DNA of 33,789 bases from an uncultured Collinsella sp. (GTDB lineage Bacteria > Actinomycetota > Coriobacteriia > Coriobacteriales > Coriobacteriaceae): contig CABQNF010000002.1 in assembly GCA_902465465.1 (NCBI GenBank), positions 1-33,789 of the forward strand, given 5' to 3'. Position numbers and translations under genes: made by a program. The notes beneath the pieces are model-generated. The model was not told the origin of the DNA. It made no database searches and saw nothing but the letters and a program-made list of their open reading frames with translations. Below are positions 1 through 7,465 of the stretch, in pieces (the first letter of the stretch is position 1; the number at the start of each line of letters is the position of its first letter).

Positions 1-852
1 GACGGTCTCCCCCGGCTTGGCCACCAGACAGCCACGCTTGTGCTCCAGAATATCGTCCTCGTCGGAGCAGGTGGACAGACCACCCCACGGCTCAACTGCC
101 ACAAAGTCGCCCTCGGGCTTGCTCCATACAATCAGGTACGGCATATCGGGGAACGTCAGGCGCACGCCCTTGTCCTCGGTTTTCTTGGTCAGCGTAACCA
201 CGCGGCTCTCGAGCACGTCGAAGATGGTCTCCGCGAAGTCGAAGAGTTCGTGGGTAAGCGGCAGGTTCTGGCCGATCATGGGGTTCTTGCTGCGATGCTC
301 AACATCAATCAGGCCCGTCGAGGGAACGGCGGTACAGAGCTCAGTGGCCTCACGCTGCTCAAAACGGAGCTCATAATCGTCATAGGACTCGCCCTCGTCG
401 AGCGGGCACTTAAAGCCGGGGTGACCACCCACAAAGAATGGCATGTCCTCGGTGCCCTCATTGGTCACCTCGTACGACACGGCCACCTTTTCCGAATCAA
501 TCGTGTAACGAGCAACGATCTTAAACGGATACGGATACTGCTCGAGCAGTTCGGCATGGTCGGCACAGCTTAGGCCCAGCGCAACCATGTTGTCGCCCTG
601 CTCCTCGAGCTTCCACTCCTGCTTGCGCGCAAAGCCGTGGCGGGCGAGCTTTACCTCGCGGCCGCCCATAGTCATCGCGCGACCGTCACGAAGGCCGCCG
701 CAGATCGGGAAGCAAATCGGTGCCTGGCCCGACCAGACCGAAGGGTCGCCCTGCCACAGGTACTCGCGACCGTTGGCCTTAATCGAAGTGAACGATCCGC
801 CAGCCGTGCTCAGTGCCACACGAATCAAACCGTTATCAAGAACAAACTCCAT
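1..852 (-). CDS. lacX: LacX-type aldose 1-epimerase family protein (3' end outside window)
   Basis: The frame is open from an ATG at 852 to the window edge (284 codons, no stop), so the C-terminus is missing. The N-terminus (MEFVLDNGLIRVAL) and the segments FFVGGHPGFKCPL and PYLIVWSKPEGDFVAVEPW are typical of the galactose-mutarotase fold in its LacX-like branch; the His in GGHPGF is a conserved sugar-contacting position of the superfamily. A Shine-Dalgarno-like GGGAAGG precedes the start. It lies downstream of lacA and lacB on the same strand, as lacX does in lactic-acid-bacterial lac operons, which supports a role in interconverting anomers of galactose or its phosphate. The exact substrate is not known. 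lacC or lacD would be expected beyond the left edge but cannot be seen. Confidence 0.8.
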   Translation of the reverse strand, partial: MEFVLDNGLIRVALSTAGGSFTSIKANGREYLWQGDPSVWSGQAPICFPICGGLRDGRAMTMGGREVKLARHGFARKQEWKLEEQGDNMVALGLSCADHAELLEQYPYPFKIVARYTIDSEKVAVSYEVTNEGTEDMPFFVGGHPGFKCPLDEGESYDDYELRFEQREATELCTAVPSTGLIDVEHRSKNPMIGQNLPLTHELFDFAETIFDVLESRVVTLTKKTEDKGVRLTFPDMPYLIVWSKPEGDFVAVEPWGGLSTCSDEDDILEHKRGCLVAKPGETV

Positions 853-1052
853 AGGAGCCTTCCCTTTCGTACGCCAGCCCGCCGAGTCAGCGGGGCTGAT
901 AGAAAACCGGCCCGCGCCCCCTCACAGAAACGCGAGCCGTCAATTGAAAAGCTGCAGAATACCGGGTACCGCCAAAACGAAGCACTCAAGCCAAGCAAGC
1001 AAACGTGTTATCGGAGCAGCTAGCCCGCCAGATGGCTTCGCAGCGTCGACCC

Positions 1053-1080
1053 GTTACGCGGTTTGGCAAAACCGCGTAAC
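1053..1080. repeat. Perfect 12-bp hairpin between lacB and lacX
   Basis: GTTACGCGGTTT (1053-1064) and its exact reverse complement (1069-1080) flank a 4-nt loop, starting 5 nt beyond the lacB stop. No T-tract follows on the minus strand, so it is more likely an intercistronic RNA stability or processing element than a full terminator. The rest of the 232-bp lacB-lacX gap shows nothing recognisable. Confidence 0.6.
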
Positions 1081-1084
1081 CCCA

Positions 1085-1609
1085 CTAGTCGTGGTATTCG
1101 CCGCGGTCCCACTTCTCGAGGAACTCGTCAAAGAAGTGCGGGTCAGCCTGAGCCTCGGCGTCGGCCTTATTGCAGACATCGATCTTGGCGATCAGGGCAT
1201 CGTGCTCGGGGGTCTTCTCGTAGGGTTCTTCCAGGAAGGCAAGCATGATGTCGGCCATCAGGAACTCGCCGGTGATCTTGCCGCCAAAGCCCACGATGTT
1301 GGCGTTGAGCTCGCGACGAGCATACAGGGCAGAGGTCATGTCGCGAACCAGGGCGCAGCGGGCGCCGGGAACCTTGTTGACGGCGTTGGTGATGCCGATA
1401 CCGGTGCCGCACAGGGCCACGCCAAAGTCGGCCTTGCCGCTGGCGACAGCCTCGCCCACGGCCTTACCGTAGATGGGATAGTGCGTACGGGTGTGGCTGT
1501 AGGTGCCGCAGTCGAGCACCTTGTAGCCAGCCTGCTCCAGGCGGTCGGCCAGATAGATCTTCTCGTCCGTAACGATATGGTCGCAACCGATTGCGATGGT
1601 CTTCTTCAT
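1085..1609 (-). CDS. lacB: Galactose-6-phosphate isomerase subunit LacB
   Basis: The product is 174 residues, the usual LacB length. It belongs to the RpiB/LacAB isomerase family and with LacA converts D-galactose-6-phosphate to D-tagatose-6-phosphate in the cytoplasm. Visible hallmarks are the N-terminal GCDHIVTD phosphate/substrate segment, the CGTGIGIT loop (about residues 79-86), NAVNKVPGARCALVRDMTSA, and the C-terminus DPHFFDEFLEKWDRGEYHD, which I recognise as nearly invariant in firmicute LacB. The start has GAAAGGA eight bases upstream. lacA lies 63 bp upstream and is surely co-transcribed. The active site is shared between the two subunits, so neither is expected to work alone. Confidence 0.95.
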   Translation of the reverse strand: MKKTIAIGCDHIVTDEKIYLADRLEQAGYKVLDCGTYSHTRTHYPIYGKAVGEAVASGKADFGVALCGTGIGITNAVNKVPGARCALVRDMTSALYARRELNANIVGFGGKITGEFLMADIMLAFLEEPYEKTPEHDALIAKIDVCNKADAEAQADPHFFDEFLEKWDRGEYHD

Positions 1610-1672
1610 CAGAACGTCCTTTCGTCTGAATTCACAAGTTGAGGTAAAAGTTCGAGTTCTCGGTGGCTCTCG

Positions 1673-2101
1673 TTAGGCCATCTTGTTGAGCATGTCGACA
1701 CGGATCTGGTGACGGCCGCCGGCGTACTGGGCGCGCAGGAACTCGCGGGCGATCTTCTTGGCGACCTCGGTGCCCACAACGCCCGGGCCCATGGTGACCA
1801 TGCGCGAGCCGTTGTGCTCGCGGGTCATGTAAGCGGAACGCTCGTCGGAAATGTTGGCGACGACCATGCCCTTGATCTTGACGGCGGCCATATAGGAGCC
1901 GACGCCGTACTTATCGAATGCGAAGCCCTGGGAATCCTTGTGCTCCAGCAGGTCCTTGGCAACGGCGGTCGCGGAATCGACAAAGTCCGCGGCAGGGGTC
2001 TCGGAATAGTCGACGACCTCGTGACCGTCGGCGATGAGCATCTCCTTGATGGACTCCTTCATCGACATACCGTCGGCATCGGAAGCGATTACAACCCTCA
2101 T
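1673..2101 (-). CDS. lacA: Galactose-6-phosphate isomerase subunit LacA
   Basis: The product is 142 residues, full length for LacA. Recognisable segments are MRVVIASDADG at the N-terminus, KIKGMVVANISDERSAYMTREHN in the middle (phosphate and intersubunit contacts) and GGRHQIRVDMLNKMA at the C-terminus, as in staphylococcal and streptococcal LacA. It lacks the CGTGIG loop of LacB, as expected for the partner subunit. A strong Shine-Dalgarno (AAGGAGG) sits 6 bases from the ATG. It is the first gene of the lacA-lacB-lacX unit. The upstream 2190-2305 region contains a promoter candidate, presumed LacR sites and a tandem activator-type box, so the operon is probably controlled by LacR plus a second factor. 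Confidence 0.95.
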   Translation of the reverse strand: MRVVIASDADGMSMKESIKEMLIADGHEVVDYSETPAADFVDSATAVAKDLLEHKDSQGFAFDKYGVGSYMAAVKIKGMVVANISDERSAYMTREHNGSRMVTMGPGVVGTEVAKKIAREFLRAQYAGGRHQIRVDMLNKMA

Positions 2102-2195
2102 GACATCCTCCTTGAGAGATACGCAGGTGCGTAGTTTCTGTTTGGAAGTGTTGAATCGCGTTCAGGTCCGGGCATCTGAATGTGCGGTTCTTCAC

Positions 2196-2271
2196 TGTTC
2201 ATGTTTATTTGAACACATTCGAACATCGAGTGCAACCATTATTTGTTTAACTTTGTTCTTTTTTGAACAAA
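2196..2271 (-). promoter_or_regulatory. lacA promoter candidate with two palindromic (presumed LacR) sites
   Basis: Reading the minus strand, TTGCAC (2235-2230) and TCAAAT (2212-2207) are 17 bp apart and form a plausible -35/-10 pair about 110 bp before lacA. The -10 is overlapped by TGTTCA-N8-TGAACA (2196-2215). Just upstream of the -35 lies TTTGTTC-N6-GAACAAA (2252-2271), a perfect 7-bp inverted repeat. The GAACAA half-site recurs upstream of lacF and lacR with the same 6-bp spacer, so these are presumed DeoR-type LacR operators. The sites are seen; the factor is inferred. Confidence 0.55.
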
Positions 2272-2272
2272 T

Positions 2273-2303
2273 ACCGTTCACGGATGATTGCCGACCGTTT
2301 GAG
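2273..2303 (+). promoter_or_regulatory. Tandem 21-bp-period box (ACCGTTCACG / ACCGTTTGAG)
   Basis: Two direct copies of an ACCGTT-headed box start at 2273 and 2294, exactly 21 bp apart. The same architecture precedes four other transcription units in this window. Here the orientation is opposite to lacA. Direct repeats two helical turns apart are typical of AraC/XylS or LytTR activators; the factor is not identifiable here. Confidence 0.55.
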
Positions 2304-2343
2304 CCCGGCGCAGACGTAGCGACCATGTGTTCAACAAACAAAG

Positions 2344-2372
2344 GGGCGGCCGAGAACGTGTCTCGGCCGCCC
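2344..2372 (-). terminator. Intrinsic terminator of the 2409-3422 gene
   Basis: GGGCGGCCGAGA (2344-2355) pairs perfectly with TCTCGGCCGCCC (2361-2372) over a 5-nt loop. On the minus strand it is followed by CCTTTGTTTGTT. It lies 37 bp past the stop of the membrane protein gene and insulates it from the lac operon. Confidence 0.85.
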
Positions 2373-2408
2373 TTCTTACAGTTGATCTTCCAAAGAACGC
2401 TTTGCCGC

Positions 2409-3422
2409 CTACTCAGACTGCCTGCCCTTCTTGGCGTGCTTGGACGGAGCACTCAGAAAGCGGCCCGTCAAATAGTTCGCCGGGCCGGAAATATCAATCC
2501 CCAGTAGCGTGTGTCCCAGCCACAGAAACGCCGCGAGCACCAGCAGCGGGATAACGCACGAGGTCACGATCATCACAATGACGCCTTCGATGAGATCGGT
2601 CACTTGCTGCACAATTTCATCGGTCATCTGCTTGGCGCCGCTGGTCACCGACGTGACGAGACCCGAGGCACCGTCGGCAAGCTGCTCGAGCACGCTCTTG
2701 GACTCTGCGGACTCGGTCTTTTTCTTGCTTGTTTTGGAGCTATCGCTATTTGCCGCACTCGCAGCGTCGGCCGCCTTTTGCTCGGCCGCCTCGATGCTAA
2801 CGCGATACGTTTCGTCGACCTTCTGCGACACCCAAACGCTTGCAGGCACCAACGCCATGCCAATTATGGCGACCACCAGCACACGCGTTGCCACGCGGCG
2901 AATGACTGCGCTCGTGCTCCAGCGTCCGTGAATGCCAAGCGACACCGCGAAGAGTACGAGCGAGAACGGAATCAGGATGCCCAGCCCGACCGACCATAAA
3001 ATGGTCAGCAGATATTTTTCGAGGTAGAGCACGGCAAGCACGATACCCAAGTTTCCCGAAAGCTGCGCGAGCTGCTCGGCAACTGGCGTTCCCGTATCGC
3101 CCGGCAGCGCAGTGATACCCGCAGATAGGGCGACGCACGAGGTTGTGAGCGCCAAAACATTGCCCTTCTTTTGATCGATGACCTCGATGGTGGAGTCCCA
3201 AGTCTTGGTATCGGCAAAATGCGGACGAGCTACAAAGCCCGACAACAGCGCCAGTACCACGAGCGCAACGATAAAGCCAATCTGCAGCTTTTTGTTTGCG
3301 CACACGACATCAGACAGGCTGGGCTGCAGCTCGGTTACCGTCGTATGCTCGGTTATCTGGACAGGACGCCCATGAGCCATCTCGTGCGCATCTGTCTTTT
3401 GAATCAATCCGTTGTCCGGCAT
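2409..3422 (-). CDS. Multi-pass membrane protein of unknown function
   Basis: I do not recognise this 337-residue protein. It has a polar N-terminus, then hydrophobic segments at about 48-66, 125-141, 143-165, 180-199 and 278-305. An extracytoplasmic-looking stretch follows the first (about 67-122). Between the fourth and fifth is an Ala/Lys/Ser-rich charged segment (205-245, AEQKAADAASAAN) that may be a coiled coil, then an amphipathic region. The C-terminus is basic. The ATG has AGGAGGTG five bases upstream, so the start is secure. It has its own terminator and is probably monocistronic, so its position between lacA and lacF does not by itself imply a role in sugar uptake. Confidence 0.75.
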   Translation of the reverse strand: MPDNGLIQKTDAHEMAHGRPVQITEHTTVTELQPSLSDVVCANKKLQIGFIVALVVLALLSGFVARPHFADTKTWDSTIEVIDQKKGNVLALTTSCVALSAGITALPGDTGTPVAEQLAQLSGNLGIVLAVLYLEKYLLTILWSVGLGILIPFSLVLFAVSLGIHGRWSTSAVIRRVATRVLVVAIIGMALVPASVWVSQKVDETYRVSIEAAEQKAADAASAANSDSSKTSKKKTESAESKSVLEQLADGASGLVTSVTSGAKQMTDEIVQQVTDLIEGVIVMIVTSCVIPLLVLAAFLWLGHTLLGIDISGPANYLTGRFLSAPSKHAKKGRQSE

Positions 3423-3504
3423 TTGGACACCTCCTCATTCCGGCCTGCATTGCGGATGGAAGTATACCCACCCATCGAAAAACCGAACGGGAGGGCGTGC
3501 AGAA

Positions 3505-3556
3505 GCTCCAAGACTGCCCCCAACGACTAGTCGTTTAAGAACGTCCTCAATGACTA
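3505..3556 (-). repeat. Dispersed intergenic repeat, copy A
   Basis: Read on the minus strand this contains AGTCATTGAGGACGTTCTTA followed by AACGACTAG and a G-rich stretch ending CTTGGAGC. A second copy with a few differences lies at 27069-27120. It overlaps no convincing gene; it sits about 80 bp upstream of the membrane protein start. Confidence 0.6.
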
Positions 3557-3567
3557 TCTCGGGATGA

Positions 3568-3632
3568 GTTGCGGTGGAATAGGGATTGTTTTGCGCCCGC
3601 CGGCCCCTATTCAGTCCCCATTTCACCGCAAC
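3568..3632. repeat. Nested long inverted repeat
   Basis: The outer arms GTTGCGGTG (3568-3576) and CACCGCAAC (3624-3632) and the inner arms GAATAGGG (3577-3584) and CCCTATTC (3605-3612) are all perfect; an 11-nt bulge sits on the right side. It is adjacent to copy A of the dispersed repeat and may be part of the same small element. No T-tract follows. Confidence 0.6.
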
Positions 3633-3647
3633 TTGGAGGAGGACAGA

Positions 3648-3680
3648 AAAAGCCCTGCCGCGGGTAGCGGCAGGGCTTTT
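3648..3680 (-). terminator. Intrinsic terminator of lacF
   Basis: Perfect 14-bp arms AAAAGCCCTGCCGC (3648-3661) and GCGGCAGGGCTTTT (3667-3680) flank a 5-nt loop. The A-run on the plus strand becomes a U-tract on the minus transcript. It lies about 28 bp beyond the lacF stop. Confidence 0.9.
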
Positions 3681-3707
3681 GGAAAGGGGCTTGGTTGTGA
3701 GGGCTCG

Positions 3708-4046
3708 TTAGGCGAGCTTGGCCTCGAGCTCGGCGATGCGCTTGTAGGCATCGATGGTAAAGCGGGCCTGCTTCTCCAGGATCATAGTGGTCATAAGGGT
3801 ATCCTGAGCGTGAGCCATGATGAAGGTCATCTCCATCTCGCCGCCGCCGGCCTCCTGCGAAAGCAGCTTGGTCTGCGTGTCGTGGGCGCCGATGAGTGCA
3901 TCGCTGGCATCCTTGTGCAGCTGCTCGGCCTTCTCAAAATCGCCCTCGCGAGCAGCATCGAGCGCTGCAAGCAGATCGGTCTGGGCGTCACCTGCGTATG
4001 CGACAATCTCGAATCCAACCATCGAGATTTCTTCTTTGGTTGCCAT
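3708..4046 (-). CDS. lacF: PTS lactose/cellobiose-family EIIA component
   Basis: The product is 112 residues, matching the soluble lactose-type EIIA, a small helical protein that forms trimers. It receives phosphate from HPr and passes it to the EIIB domain. The hallmark FIMAHAQDTLMTT puts the phospho-accepting His at residue 79, and the following Asp (82) corresponds to the metal-site Asp of the family. The start is supported by AAAGGA upstream. It is monocistronic, with its own terminator and promoter region, and is the only EIIA in the window while four EIIBC proteins are present, so it probably serves several of them. A presumed LacR site (4129-4149) and a tandem 21-bp box (4170-4200) lie upstream. 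Confidence 0.93.
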   Translation of the reverse strand: MATKEEISMVGFEIVAYAGDAQTDLLAALDAAREGDFEKAEQLHKDASDALIGAHDTQTKLLSQEAGGGEMEMTFIMAHAQDTLMTTMILEKQARFTIDAYKRIAELEAKLA

Positions 4047-4128
4047 ATTGCGTTCCTTTCACATATGAACCAATGGAGAGCATCGCGTCCGGGCATACGC
4101 GCTGCGTTCTGTATGGCAGAAACATTAA

Positions 4129-4149
4129 CATTCAAACAAAAAAGAACAA
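4129..4149. promoter_or_regulatory. Presumed LacR operator upstream of lacF
   Basis: CATTCAAAC (4129-4137), six A residues and GAACAA (4144-4149) match the element upstream of lacR (25775-25795) in both half-sites and in spacing, and share GAACAA with the lacA palindrome. It lies 83 bp before the lacF start. Confidence 0.5.
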
Positions 4150-4169
4150 CGCAAAACATAATTTCAAGC

Positions 4170-4200
4170 TATGAACGGTCAATTTTCGCCCGTGAACGGT
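4170..4200 (-). promoter_or_regulatory. Tandem 21-bp-period box upstream of lacF
   Basis: On the minus strand ACCGTTCACG (4200-4191) and ACCGTTCATA (4179-4170) are direct repeats 21 bp apart, oriented toward lacF about 125-155 bp from its start. This is the same architecture as the other tandem boxes in the window. Confidence 0.6.
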
Positions 4201-4260
4201 TTCCAAACCATTTCGAACAATATCAAACATGATTAACGGAAACCCAATCAGGACCGCCCC

Positions 4261-5265
4261 CTAACGCAAATCGCGCACCGTATCGCCCTCTACGAGCACG
4301 CCAGGGATCAGCATGTGCTCCACGCCAGACACAACGCCCTCGGCGCCGGCGATTTTGTCGACCGCCCACATGCCGACGCGCCTGTTGTCGAAGCGCACCG
4401 TGGTCAGGCGACGATCGGGCACGATATCGCCCAAACTATCGTCAACACCCACCACGCTTACGTCCTGGGGCACGCGCTTCCCGCGCGACTCGAGCCCACG
4501 GATGCAGCCATATGCCATGGCATCGTTGGAAGCATAAATGGCCGTACAGGTCGGATCGTCCGCCAGAGCCTGACCGGCAGCATATCCACTCTGCGCTGTC
4601 CAGTCGCCGCGCACGAGCTGCGGTGGCTCGATGCCATGCGCACGCAATGTCTCGCGCCAGCCTTCCTCGCGCCGCATGCCCGAAAGCGAGCGCTCGGGAC
4701 ACGAGATAAAGTGCACGGTCTTGTGCCCCTGCCCCAGCAAGTACTCGACCACTTGGCGCGAGCAATCGAACTGGTCGTTATCGACCGTTGAACAGAGCGG
4801 GTGCTCCAGCATGGTAACGAGCACCGTCTGCATACCGGGCAGCGGCTCAAAGGTGCCAAAGTCCGCCGGCATGCGGTTCATAATCACAACCATGCCGTCC
4901 ACCGGCAGTGCGCTCATGCGCGACGATGCGCCCTCGAGGGTATACGGATGCCCGTCTACTTTAGTGAGAGTGATGGCATAGCCGTGCTTATCGGCGGCGG
5001 CGGCAAAGCCCTCCATACGGTCGAGGTTGCCGGTGCCGGTAATATTGAACATGGCGACGCCGACGGTCTTAAACTTACCGCGACGCAGCGATCGACCGGC
5101 AAAATTGGGGCGATACCCCAGCTCGCGCATGGCGGCACGCACGCGCTCCTTGGTCTCGGGGCGCACGCTGGGCGAATCGTGAACGGTGCGCGAGACCGTC
5201 TGTTCCGAGACGCCCGCGAGACGCGCCACATCCTTAACGGATACCGATTTTTTAACAGCGGCCAT
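4261..5265 (-). CDS. LacI-family transcriptional repressor (module 1)
   Basis: The 334-residue protein has an N-terminal LacI helix-turn-helix (VKDVARLAGVSEQTVSR, about residues 10-26), the hinge-proximal RAAMRELGYRPNFAGRSLR, and a periplasmic-binding-protein-like effector domain with VVGVDDSLGDIVPDRRLTTVRF near the C-terminus. It is divergent from lacE-lacG. The 20-bp palindromes at 5423-5442 and 5543-5562 between them are its likely operators. Relative to LacI, the first two recognition-helix positions read Glu-Gln, against Arg-Gln and Leu-Lys in the other two repressors here, which fits different operator half-sites. The effector is unknown; a phosphorylated galactoside or galactose-6-P is plausible. 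No terminator is obvious in the 214 bp between its stop and the lacF start. Confidence 0.9.
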   Translation of the reverse strand: MAAVKKSVSVKDVARLAGVSEQTVSRTVHDSPSVRPETKERVRAAMRELGYRPNFAGRSLRRGKFKTVGVAMFNITGTGNLDRMEGFAAAADKHGYAITLTKVDGHPYTLEGASSRMSALPVDGMVVIMNRMPADFGTFEPLPGMQTVLVTMLEHPLCSTVDNDQFDCSRQVVEYLLGQGHKTVHFISCPERSLSGMRREEGWRETLRAHGIEPPQLVRGDWTAQSGYAAGQALADDPTCTAIYASNDAMAYGCIRGLESRGKRVPQDVSVVGVDDSLGDIVPDRRLTTVRFDNRRVGMWAVDKIAGAEGVVSGVEHMLIPGVLVEGDTVRDLR

Positions 5266-5356
5266 AGGTCGATCTTTCTATGTCAACGATGCCATTGGTG
5301 ACACCCTACGCAGTCATTTTTAACGCCTTCAAGTATATCCAACGCCTCCCCCACCA

Positions 5357-5387
5357 TACGCTCACCACCCAAAACCTACCGTTCACC
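5357..5387 (+). promoter_or_regulatory. Tandem 21-bp-period box upstream of lacE
   Basis: ACCGTTCACC (5378-5387) is preceded exactly 21 bp earlier by the weaker copy TACGCTCACC (5357-5366), oriented toward lacE and 36 bp before the first presumed LacI operator. The relative arrangement is the same in modules 2 and 3. Confidence 0.5.
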
Positions 5388-5422
5388 GACATTTTTGCTT
5401 CCCCGAACGGCTTTTGTCGACC

Positions 5423-5562
5423 AAATGTTAACGTTGCCATTGTGCAAACACAGAGCCACCGGGCGGCTCAAACGTTTACGCGCAAGGAATCGACGGTCCA
5501 CAGGCACAGGGGCCATCGGTTCGCGTCTTATTTTGTGTCGCAAAATGGCAACGTCAACATTT
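5423..5562. promoter_or_regulatory. Two presumed LacI-family operators of module 1
   Basis: Site 1 (5423-5442) is AAATGTTAACGTTGCCATTG. Site 2 (5543-5562) is AAATGGCAACGTCAACATTT. They are near-inverted copies of one imperfect 20-bp palindrome centred on ACGT, with centres 120 bp apart, allowing DNA looping. A further TTGGCAAC (5562-5569) / GTTGCCAA (5591-5598) inverted repeat lies just before the lacE Shine-Dalgarno. Confidence 0.6.
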
Positions 5563-5623
5563 TGGCAACCAAACGTCAAAAGCTACCATCGTTGCCAACC
5601 CACCGACTCTTAGGAGCTTTTGC

Positions 5624-7399
5624 ATGGAGCAACTCATCGCCATCATCGAAAAGGGCCAGCCCTTTTTCAACGCGATCGCCCGCAACAAGTACCTCAAGGC
5701 GATCCGCGACGGCTTTATCTCCGTCATCCCCATCATCATCTTCTCGTCCATCTTCTGCCTGGTAGCCTCGGTTCCCAACATCTGGGGTTTCTACTGGCCC
5801 GATGACATCAACAACGCCCTGTGGAAGTGCTACAACTACTCCATGGGCATCCTGGCCATCGCCTGCGCCGCCACCACGGCCAAGCATTTCGCCGACGCTC
5901 AGAACCGCGATCTGCCCAAGAACAACCAGATCAACTTTATCTCGTGCATGTGCGCGGCCATCATCGGCTTCTTGCTCCTTTCGAGCGACACCATTGCCAC
6001 GGACGCCGCCAGCGGCTTCAACACTACCTACCTTGGTTCCAAGGGCCTGCTGACCGCTTTCATCGCTGCGTTTGTGACCGGCATCATCTACAAGTTCTTC
6101 ATTAAGCGCAACATCACCGTCAAGATGCCCGAGCAGGTTCCGCCCAACATCTCGCAGACCTTTAAGGACATCATCCCCTTCTCCGTCTGCATCACCGTCT
6201 TTTGGGTCTTTGACATCGTCTTCCGCGCTGCTTTTGGCTTCTGCTTTGCCCAGGGCGTCATCCAGGTGTTCCAGCCCCTGTTCACCGCTGCCGACGGCTA
6301 CATCGGCCTCGCTGTGATCTACGGCGCCATGAGCCTGTTCTGGTTCGTCGGCGTCCACGGCCCCTCGATCGTCGAGCCCGCCATCGCCGCCGCCCTCGTG
6401 GCCAACATGACCGACAACCTGGCTGCGTTCCAGGCTGGCCAGCACGCTTCCGCTGTCCTGACCCAGGGTGCCCAGTACTTCGTCGTCTGCATGGGCGGCA
6501 CCGGCGCCACGCTCGTCCTGGTCTTTATGTTCTGCTTCCTGGCCAAGTCTCAGGAGATGCGCGCCGTCGGTAAGGCCGCCATCGTCCCCGTGTGCTTTGC
6601 CGTCAACGAGCCGCTGCTGTTCGCCGCACCCATCGTGCTCAACCCCGTCTTCTTTGTCCCGTTTGTCTTTGCCCCGATCGCCAACATCTGGATCCTCAAG
6701 ATCTTTATCGACTTCTTGGGCATGAACGGCTTTATGTACACCCTGCCTTGGACCGTCCCCGGCCCCATCGGCACCATCATGGGCCTGGGCTTCCAGCCGC
6801 TCGCCTTTGTGATGCTCGCCCTTATCCTGGTCGTCGACTTCGTTCTGTACTACCCGTTCTTCCGTGCCTATGACGCCCAGAAGTGCGCCGAGGAGGCCGA
6901 GATCTCCCAGGAGGAGCTCGCCGCCAAGAGCGCCGAGAAGGCCGCCAAGCTCAACGACGCCTTCCAGGGCAAGGCCGATGCCAAGAGCGTTGCTGCCGGC
7001 GCTGCCGCCGAGGCCGTGAAGGCTGACGCCCCCGCCGCTTCTGCAGCACCCGCCGCCGAGGCAACGACCGCCAGCGACCTCAACGGCAAGCGCGTGCTCG
7101 TGCTCTGCCAGGGTGGCGGTACCTCGGGCCTGCTCGCTAACGCGCTGGCTAAGGCCGCCAAGGAGCGCGGCATCAATCTTGAGACCGCTGCCGAGGCCTA
7201 TGGCAACCACGTCGACATGCTCCCCGACTTTGACCTAGTCGTCCTGGCCCCGCAGGCTGCCAGCTACCTGGCCGACCTGCAGAAGGACTGCGAGCGCGTG
7301 GGCAACAAGTGCGTCGCCTGCCGCGGCAAGCAGTACATTGAGCTCTCCCAGAACGGCGATAAGTCTCTCGCCTTCGTAAGCGAGCAACTCTCGAAGTAA
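5624..7399 (+). CDS. lacE: PTS lactose-type permease EIIBC
   Basis: The 591-residue protein has an N-terminal EIIC domain (about 1-415, many membrane helices), an Ala/Glu/Lys-rich linker (about 415-485) and a C-terminal EIIB domain. EIIC motifs include GVHGPSIVEPAIAA and FAVNEPLLFAAPIVLNP; the NEP loop is typical of lactose/cellobiose EIIC. EIIB begins KRVLVLCQGGGTSG with the phospho-accepting Cys at residue 495. The N-terminus (IIEKGQPFF, YLKAIRDGFIS) and RNITVKMPEQVPPNISQTFKDIIPFS resemble staphylococcal LacE closely, so this is the best lactose transporter candidate of the four. AGGAG precedes the ATG. It is followed after a hairpin by lacG. EIIA must come in trans, probably LacF. Confidence 0.92.
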   Translation: MEQLIAIIEKGQPFFNAIARNKYLKAIRDGFISVIPIIIFSSIFCLVASVPNIWGFYWPDDINNALWKCYNYSMGILAIACAATTAKHFADAQNRDLPKNNQINFISCMCAAIIGFLLLSSDTIATDAASGFNTTYLGSKGLLTAFIAAFVTGIIYKFFIKRNITVKMPEQVPPNISQTFKDIIPFSVCITVFWVFDIVFRAAFGFCFAQGVIQVFQPLFTAADGYIGLAVIYGAMSLFWFVGVHGPSIVEPAIAAALVANMTDNLAAFQAGQHASAVLTQGAQYFVVCMGGTGATLVLVFMFCFLAKSQEMRAVGKAAIVPVCFAVNEPLLFAAPIVLNPVFFVPFVFAPIANIWILKIFIDFLGMNGFMYTLPWTVPGPIGTIMGLGFQPLAFVMLALILVVDFVLYYPFFRAYDAQKCAEEAEISQEELAAKSAEKAAKLNDAFQGKADAKSVAAGAAAEAVKADAPAASAAPAAEATTASDLNGKRVLVLCQGGGTSGLLANALAKAAKERGINLETAAEAYGNHVDMLPDFDLVVLAPQAASYLADLQKDCERVGNKCVACRGKQYIELSQNGDKSLAFVSEQLSK

Positions 7400-7410
7400 G
7401 TAACGCCCAA

Positions 7411-7440
7411 GGCCAGCCGACCATCCACAGCCGGCTGGCC
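7411..7440. other. Intercistronic hairpin lacE-lacG
   Basis: GGCCAGCCG (7411-7419) and CGGCTGGCC (7432-7440) form a perfect 9-bp stem with a 12-nt loop in the 66-bp gap. CCCTTCG follows, not a U-tract, so it is probably a partial terminator or processing/stability element that changes the lacE:lacG ratio. The other two modules carry equivalents. Confidence 0.6.
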
Positions 7441-7465
7441 CTTCGATTTAGACGATTGGATCATC

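Noticed and set aside
2192..2452. An 86-residue minus-strand frame over the lacA upstream region
   Set aside because: It crosses a clear terminator and the operator region and has no ribosome-binding site.
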